DNA of 64,000 nt. It comes from Hyaloscypha bicolor E (taxonomy: Eukaryota > Ascomycota > Leotiomycetes > Helotiales > Hyaloscyphaceae). The DNA lies in NCBI RefSeq assembly GCF_002865645.1, contig NW_020194515.1, positions 1-64,000 of the forward strand. The letters are read 5' to 3'. Both the position numbers and the translations under genes were made by a program. Under the pieces are notes generated by a model. That model ran no database searches, was not told where the DNA came from, and worked only from the letters and a program-made list of their open reading frames with translations. This document shows, in pieces, positions 59,202 through 64,000 of the stretch. Within the stretch, counting starts at the first letter, position 1. Each line of letters starts with the position of its first letter.

Positions 59202-60367
59202 TCCTTATATATATATATCTAATTTTTAACTTAGAGTTTTTTAATAGAATTTTAAAGCTTATTATATAAATATATATACCCCTACCAAGTAGCAATAGCG
59301 CTAGAAAATTTGTACTGTCCGGAGACGCTTCGCTAGCGTTTTATCTGATATATGATATTTTGCTGCCGATTCGGACCGCGGCCTTTAACATGCATTGAGG
59401 GAGCCTGCAGTAGTGAACGTAGGCTCTGACTCCATAAAACATAAGGCCATATTTCTCTCAAGTTGCGGGCTGGCCAAAGGACTGGGATTTTGGGTATAGA
59501 GTCAAAAATATCATTTTCTCTTGACGTCGGATGGAAAATCCGGTCTGGTGAAGTTTGGCGGACATTGATAAAGTACAAGCAAGGAAGACCTTGCGTCTTA
59601 TGCTAAAACCCTTCAGGCTATGTAAACTGTTCTGTGTGCCCTCTACCTGTCTGTCCCCATCTCCTGAAGGAGCTTTGTTTGGTGGCGTGAATATTGACAT
59701 CACGTGATATGAAGGCGACTGAATTTTTTTGTCCAGCGACGATAAGGATATAGGTGAGAGGCAGTGGTGTGTTCCTTTCATGTCTCATGGTTTCGATTTT
59801 CTCTTTTGACATCAAGAGAGCCAAAATAAGCCTCACTGCTCCAGAGGAACTTCGAACATTGAGTGGATGTGCAAGAGCTCGAGGGATGATTCACTTACTG
59901 GGCCAGGAGCTGGACGACGGCGGGTTCTCAATGTATCAGAACTTCTTCGAACATTGAAGACAAAACATCTAGGTATTCACTATGAAGGTAACGAGAACAG
60001 CTGGAAGGAGATCACAAATGAATATTGTTCCTAATGTACCACTATCCTCCTTTTTTGGTGTTTGTGGCCCACATGCAATGGAAGTTGAAGTGGACGTAGG
60101 GTCCTACCTGACGTCCTTTGAGATCACGCAATCCTGTGGTGTCAATCGCCAACAAGAGTAATAGATGGCACTACTGACTTTGCTGTGCAGTAGTTTGTCC
60201 GAGTAGATGCCGTGTTGCAACTCCTCGAGGCAAGGTGCAGAACCCTCACGTTTCCGATGGATGAGGTTTGGAACACAGCACGTGCCGGACAGGATCCCGC
60301 CAAATCCCGGCACGTTTGAGGACGTCAACATTTTCTTCATATAAAATTTTCGATCCAAGCAAACAAG
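59202..60367. other. Transition zone and upstream region of the phosphatase gene
   Basis: The first ~90 bp are AT-rich, then normal-composition DNA. Several short frames exist on both strands but none shows a family motif, intron or coding bias. The 3' end serves as promoter and 5' UTR of the phosphatase; ATATAAAA lies at 60339-60346, close to the start codon. Confidence 0.5.
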
Positions 60368-61446
60368 ATGGTACAACTTCCCAAGTATCTCTCCGGAGAT
60401 CAAGCTTCCATAAATGAATTCCTTGATAAATTCGACGTGCGTTAGTCCGTCCAGGATGTTTCAAGGCATCCCTACAAGCTCAAACTGACATGGGGTTCAG
60501 GTCTTCCTGCTTGACTGTGATGGTAGGCTTCTAGGTCCTCAGATATAGAGATTGAAATCTAACGGTTGTCAGGCGTCCTATGGTCCGGAGACCACCTATT
60601 CCCTGGGACGGTTGAGACGCTGGAGTTGTTGAGATCCAAAGGTATGGCCAATTCCCGTCCTGCCGGTGGAGAACTCGCTGACATCTTCGAGGCAAGCAAG
60701 TTGTTTTTGTTACCAACAACTCAACTAAATCCCGAGCCGATTATCAGAAGAAACTCACGTCGATGGGAATACCTAGCAGTGTCGACGAAATCTTCGCATC
60801 CGCATACTCCTCCGCAATTTACATCGCTCGGATATTGAAGGTTCCCCCACCAAAGAACAAAGTATATGTACTGGGAGAAAGCGGGATTGAGACGGAGCTT
60901 AAATCGGAAGGTATCGAGTTTATCGGAGGAACAGACCCATCATACAGGAGAGATATCACGCCCGAAGACTACAAAGGGATTGCGGACGGGTCACTTCTGG
61001 ACGACAATGTTGGGATTGTGCTGGCAGGCTTGGATTTCCACGTCAACTACCTAAAGCTATCACATGCGTATCATTATCTGGCTCGAGGTGCCAAATTTCT
61101 GGTCACCAATACCGACAGCACACTTCCTTCCAACCACACATTCTTCCCAGGCGCAGGTTCTATCTCGATACCACTTATCAATATGACCAGACAACAACCA
61201 ACAGCTCTTGGAAAACCAAGCCAAGCTATGATGGACTCAATAGAGGGAAAGTTCCAGTTTGACCGCAAGAGAACCTGCATGGTTGGAGATCGCTTAGATA
61301 CCGATATCAGATTCGGAATAGAGGGTAAGCTTGGAGGAACATTGGCGGTCCTGACTGGTGTGAGCAAGAAAGATGAGTGGGAGGCTGAAGGAGCTCCAGC
61401 CATCCCAGCCTATTACGTAGAGAAGTTGAGTGACTTGAGGGGATAA
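60368..61446 (+). CDS. PHO13-type HAD phosphatase (4-nitrophenylphosphatase / phosphoglycolate phosphatase)
   Basis: Haloacid-dehalogenase phosphatase of the PHO13/PGP family. Relatives hydrolyse 2-phosphoglycolate and clear side products such as 4-phosphoerythronate and phospholactate; 4-nitrophenyl phosphate is an artificial substrate. Exons: 60368-60436, 60501-60522 (a 22-nt microexon), 60573-60641 and 60692-61446. Introns of 64, 50 and 50 nt are all GT-AG. The spliced product is 304 aa, close to the family's usual ~300-312. All catalytic motifs are present: motif I LDCDGVLWSG (residues 27-36; motif I aspartates 28 and 30, split by intron 2), motif II VTNNST (60-65), motif III Lys in LGKPSQAMMD, motif IV GDRLDTDI. 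The C2 cap lies between motifs II and III. No targeting signal, so presumably cytosolic. Start context AAGATGG is good. The gene is about 1.2 kb from the RIP block and appears untouched by it. Confidence 0.95.
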
Positions 61447-62308
61447 GAGAATGAGGGGTCTGCGCTTCTGTGCATACAAATATCCCACTCTCGGTCCTTT
61501 GGGGGTCCCGCTAGACGTGGATGCGTGAGGAACCTACCGGTCAGGCTACTTCTTGGGCTGTTCTAGACCATATTTTAGAAGTATAGACGACAATCAACAT
61601 TGTACAGAGGAACTCTCCCGGTCGAAAGACATTACGCATGCCGTCAAGCCATAGTATTCATTGTTATCTGACACCGGCCTATAAGGTGGGGTGAGAGTTC
61701 GAGTCATGAACCATGATCGATGCGCTTGTAGTTAGTCGAGTGATCAAAAGGGGTCTGGTCCAACTTTATTATGGGCGGGCAGGATGTGCCATATCTGGAT
61801 ATCAATTCTCAGAAGGGACTTATGGATTACGAAGAAACTCGAATGAAAAATAGATTGTGGAGGTCCTGCTAGCCTTTCTACCGAGATTGCAAACATAATC
61901 GTTTAAGGTACGCTGGAAGCATTGACCGGACTTGTTGGAGAATTACGGGGAAGGAGGGGAAACGTGTTTGATGAAGAAAATGACACAATTCGGAAGTCGA
62001 GATTGATGTTCAGGATGGGACCCAAATACGGAAGCAACTTTATGATGTAAAACATTCCCACCAAGTCTCTTCTGGAAAAGTACGAACAATAATAATAACT
62101 CACAGAAAAATTCCATTGTTCAACAGATTCTAGGACAATTGAGGGTTTGCAAACTCTCCCCACCGATTCCACTGCTAAGCTTCTTTGAATAGCAAAATCT
62201 GGGAACACTTTTTGGTCAGCTTCCCTCCTTGGAAGCTACCTCAAAAGATACAGAAAACAAGGTCATTAAGCAGGGTCTTGAAATAAGGATGTGTGAATTT
62301 GTAATATA
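61447..62308. other. Intergenic region
   Basis: 3' flank of the phosphatase gene and unique sequence up to the probable retroelement insertion. No gene supported. Confidence 0.5.
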
Positions 62309-62320
62309 ATAATTATATAA

Positions 62321-62355
<35 letters not shown>

Positions 62356-63121
62356 TTAATTTACGTCCGAGAGACCTCCCGAAGGGTATGAGGACGTGCT
62401 AAGCTAAGGACGTTCCTCAGAACTCAAAGTCCTATTTAAAACAGAGCCAAAAACCACAAGGGGCAAAAAGACTCCCTTCTAAATAGCCCGGGGTCCTTAA
62501 TCCCGCGGTATTACAGTGCCCTTGCCTTAGAAAGCATTTCTTGCTATTGCGTGGCCTATGGCTACTCTCTGTGCATAACCAAACTGCCTTGTAACTGTGA
62601 CCTCCCCGGACAGGTGGGGTGGCCACCAGACCATTTCTCCTTCTACCCAAGTCCTCCCACGACCCAAATATCCAAGCCCGACCCCTCCCCCTATCCTCTC
62701 AATACCCTATACCCCCCCTTATATCCGTGGAAATACCGAGTCCTCGGGCCTGTCTCTGCAGGAGGATTCCTTCACCGTATAGCTAGTCCGAGAGTGAGTT
62801 GAGAGAGTCGGAAAGGCCACGGTGTCCACCTCGATTTCCCTCGCCGTTCCCGTAGATATATCTCCCCCAAGTATATAGTAGATCGAGCGAGAGAGGAAGA
62901 ATCGGAGTCGATATCGTGATCGTGAGTCTCGTCGAGTAGAAGTTTGAGCTCCCGTAGAGGCGCTATACCGCTGGCTTGCGTGAAACCGGATCGGGCAGTA
63001 AAGGAAATTCTCCCTGCGTTTGCTCGTGACTCAGTCTTAGCCCTGAACTCCTAAGAGATTCAGGTTGACGGCCTGCACCACGAGGAGGTGCTGAGTCTTC
63101 GCAGGCCATAATTATATAATA
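62309..63121 (-). mobile_element. Probable non-LTR retroelement fragment with trinucleotide tail
   Basis: A GC-rich ~785-bp segment lies between two copies of a 14-bp direct repeat, ATAATTATATAATA (62309-62322 and 63108-63121). Read on the minus strand it ends in a (CTA)n run next to one copy. Long direct repeats of this kind plus a simple-repeat 3' tail are the hallmarks of target-primed insertion of a LINE or a LINE-dependent element. Near the tail is a short stem, CCCGAAGGG. No reverse transcriptase is visible, so it is a 5'-truncated or non-autonomous copy. It is not RIP-mutated. An unrelated explanation (chance repeat beside a microsatellite) remains possible. Confidence 0.5.
62321..62356. 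repeat. (TAG)n microsatellite
   Basis: About eleven perfect TAG units; interpreted as the 3' tail of the minus-strand retroelement. Confidence 0.95.
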
Positions 63122-63144
63122 ATAACGCTCCGGGCGTTATTATT
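63118..63144. other. Inverted repeat / hairpin
   Basis: Arms AATAATAACGC and GCGTTATTATT (11 bp, perfect) around the 5-nt loop TCCGG. It overlaps the right-hand direct repeat of the retroelement. It is not followed by a T run that would suggest a terminator. Confidence 0.7.
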
Positions 63145-63650
63145 TTGCATTAAAACACGCGTAAAACGAGTAATCCATGCGTAAAAAGCACGTGAACGCA
63201 GTGAACTGTGGAATTCCAGACCTCTAGAACAGTAATATCGTCTTCCATATTAAGTAATATACCCTCCTTAAGCTTCTCTCATTGCTCTGTCTCCCAGTCT
63301 GATTAAGACTGTTTTGGGTTAATTGATGGTGGATTGGGAAGACCCCGGAGGGACGATTCCAAGAAAAGTTGGGCCTTGTCCGGCTAAGCTCACTTGAAGC
63401 TGCATGTAATCTTAGGTTTCCTTGGGCTCGATCCTTACAAGATTCTTGAAAGATGGGACCCAACATTGATAGATGACACTTTATATCGCATTAGCAGCAG
63501 CTCCGGAGCCAATCACAGCAGGCAAGGAGCAAACGCTCCGGGTTGCGAGGAACGAAGCCGTGAGTTGATCGGCGAAGAAAAGAGGCGAGCACTTGCAAAA
63601 AATAAATGTTTTGTCAAACTTCTTAAAACTTTCAGTCATGTCACAATACC
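63145..63650. other. Upstream region of the right-edge gene
   Basis: Presumed promoter and 5' leader of the gene at 63651. An ATG at 63638 opens an 11-codon frame that overlaps the main start. Confidence 0.5.
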
Positions 63651-64000
63651 ATGGACAGCGATTCGGATGACGAAACGATACACCTGCTGGAAAAAAGACG
63701 CATCCTAACAGAAGGACTTTTCCGACTCCCTTATGATTTGATCGCATATCTCGAGCGCGCAGCGATACACTCGGAACTGGGCTATCCTGACCTAGCCGCG
63801 GGAGACAGCTACAGAGCACTTCTGCTCTGTGACGAATGTGTCAATGAAGGGTTCGAATACCACGAGGAGGCCCTGCAAACCTTACGCTTGCGTGCCGCTG
63901 ACGGCCTTCCCCCGCTGCTTCGAAGACCAGGGACGGCCCACGCAGATCTCGCTGGTGGGGTAGAGGCTTTGACCATAGACGGAGACCAAGACCAAAGAAC
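63651..64000 (+). CDS. 5' part of an unidentified gene, possibly a TPR/SET-type protein (partial)
   Basis: Open from ATG 63651 (context ATACCATGGAC, a strong fungal start) to the window end, at least 116 codons, no intron so far. The acidic start MDSDSDDE is followed by a helical stretch including LPYDLIAYLERAAIHSELGY, PDLAAGDSYRALLLCDE and EYHEEALQTLRLRAADG. This helix-turn-helix pattern (a YLERA-x-x-x-x-ELGYPDLAAGD-x-Y-x-A-L repeat) resembles the tetratricopeptide-like N-terminus of fungal SET-domain (SMYD-like) proteins. The SET domain itself would be beyond the window, so the identity is a guess from resemblance only. Not affected by RIP. Confidence 0.65.
   Translation, partial: MDSDSDDETIHLLEKRRILTEGLFRLPYDLIAYLERAAIHSELGYPDLAAGDSYRALLLCDECVNEGFEYHEEALQTLRLRAADGLPPLLRRPGTAHADLAGGVEALTIDGDQDQR

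Larger units (their letters stand above)
9115..59205. repeat. AT-rich, RIP-mutated retrotransposon block
   Basis: Composition changes abruptly at both ends. Inside, CpA and TpG dinucleotides are nearly missing whereas CpG (as in TCGG, CCGG), CpC and CpT persist. Paired LTRs differ almost only by C-to-T and G-to-A changes. Former reading frames are littered with TAA/TAG where relatives have Gln or Trp. This is the signature of repeat-induced point mutation with CpA preference. The block is occupied by nested LTR retrotransposons, described individually, plus three short remnants of older AT-rich DNA. Confidence 0.95.

Noticed and set aside
9115..59205. Centromere or mitochondrial DNA as the explanation for the AT-rich block
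   Set aside because: Paired LTRs, TSDs and Gypsy pol remnants account for nearly all of it, and the CpA-specific mutation bias points to RIP. A centromeric role cannot be excluded but nothing in the sequence shows it.
59053..59295. Minus-strand frame at the right edge of the block
   Set aside because: Lies within the 5' LTR of element VII and its flank; no protein resemblance.
61074..61403. Minus-strand frame opposite the phosphatase
   Set aside because: Antisense to a clearly coding HAD phosphatase exon.
1..64000. CRISPR array, bacterial operon features, tRNA or rRNA genes
   Set aside because: None is present: no regularly spaced repeats with unique spacers, no tRNA cloverleaf or rRNA-like segment was recognised, and gene structure is eukaryotic.

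Overview
The window is nuclear DNA of a filamentous ascomycete (Pezizomycotina; the class cannot be fixed from sequence alone). Evidence: short 50-64 nt GT-AG introns, Kozak-type starts (CACCATGG, AAGATGGC), and a large AT-rich block with the hallmark of repeat-induced point mutation (RIP). In that block CpA and TpG are almost absent, while CpG, CpC and CpT survive.

Left gene-bearing flank (1-9,113): a short-chain dehydrogenase with a damaged start; an unrecognised helical protein (minus strand); a disordered protein with a C-terminal cysteine cluster; 6-phosphogluconolactonase (minus strand); and a small secreted cysteine-rich protein (minus strand) whose upstream side is the edge of the AT-rich block.

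Central AT-rich block (about 9,115-59,205): no intact gene. It resolves into a nest of Ty3/Gypsy LTR retrotransposons from four families. Each insertion can be bounded to the base by its LTRs and a 5-bp target-site duplication (TSD). Element I (family A, minus, 10,404-51,479, TSD CTTTT) was entered by element II (family B, minus, 14,719-47,731, TSD GTTTC). Element II holds element III (family A, plus, 16,992-32,901, TSD ATTAC), element V (family C, plus, 34,530-40,814) and element VI (family D, minus, 40,820-45,540). Element III took a further LTR insertion (TSD GATAA) and element IV (family A, plus, 24,619-32,449). Its distal part, 21,981-32,901, is now inverted between two opposed LTRs. Element VII (family A, minus, 51,899-59,196, TSD ATAAG) lies beside the nest. 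All four families retain traces of a C-terminal integrase chromodomain, and all have a primer-binding region complementary to a segment of their own LTR, the Tf1-type self-priming arrangement.

Right gene-bearing flank (59,205-64,000): a complete four-exon PHO13-type HAD phosphatase, a GC-rich probable non-LTR retroelement fragment with a trinucleotide tail and a 14-bp direct repeat, and the 5' part of a gene running off the window.

Domain calls inside the AT-rich block were made by reading RIP-type TAA/TAG stops as former CAA/CAG/TGG codons. Such domain coordinates are approximate; LTR and TSD coordinates are exact readings. No homology search was run.
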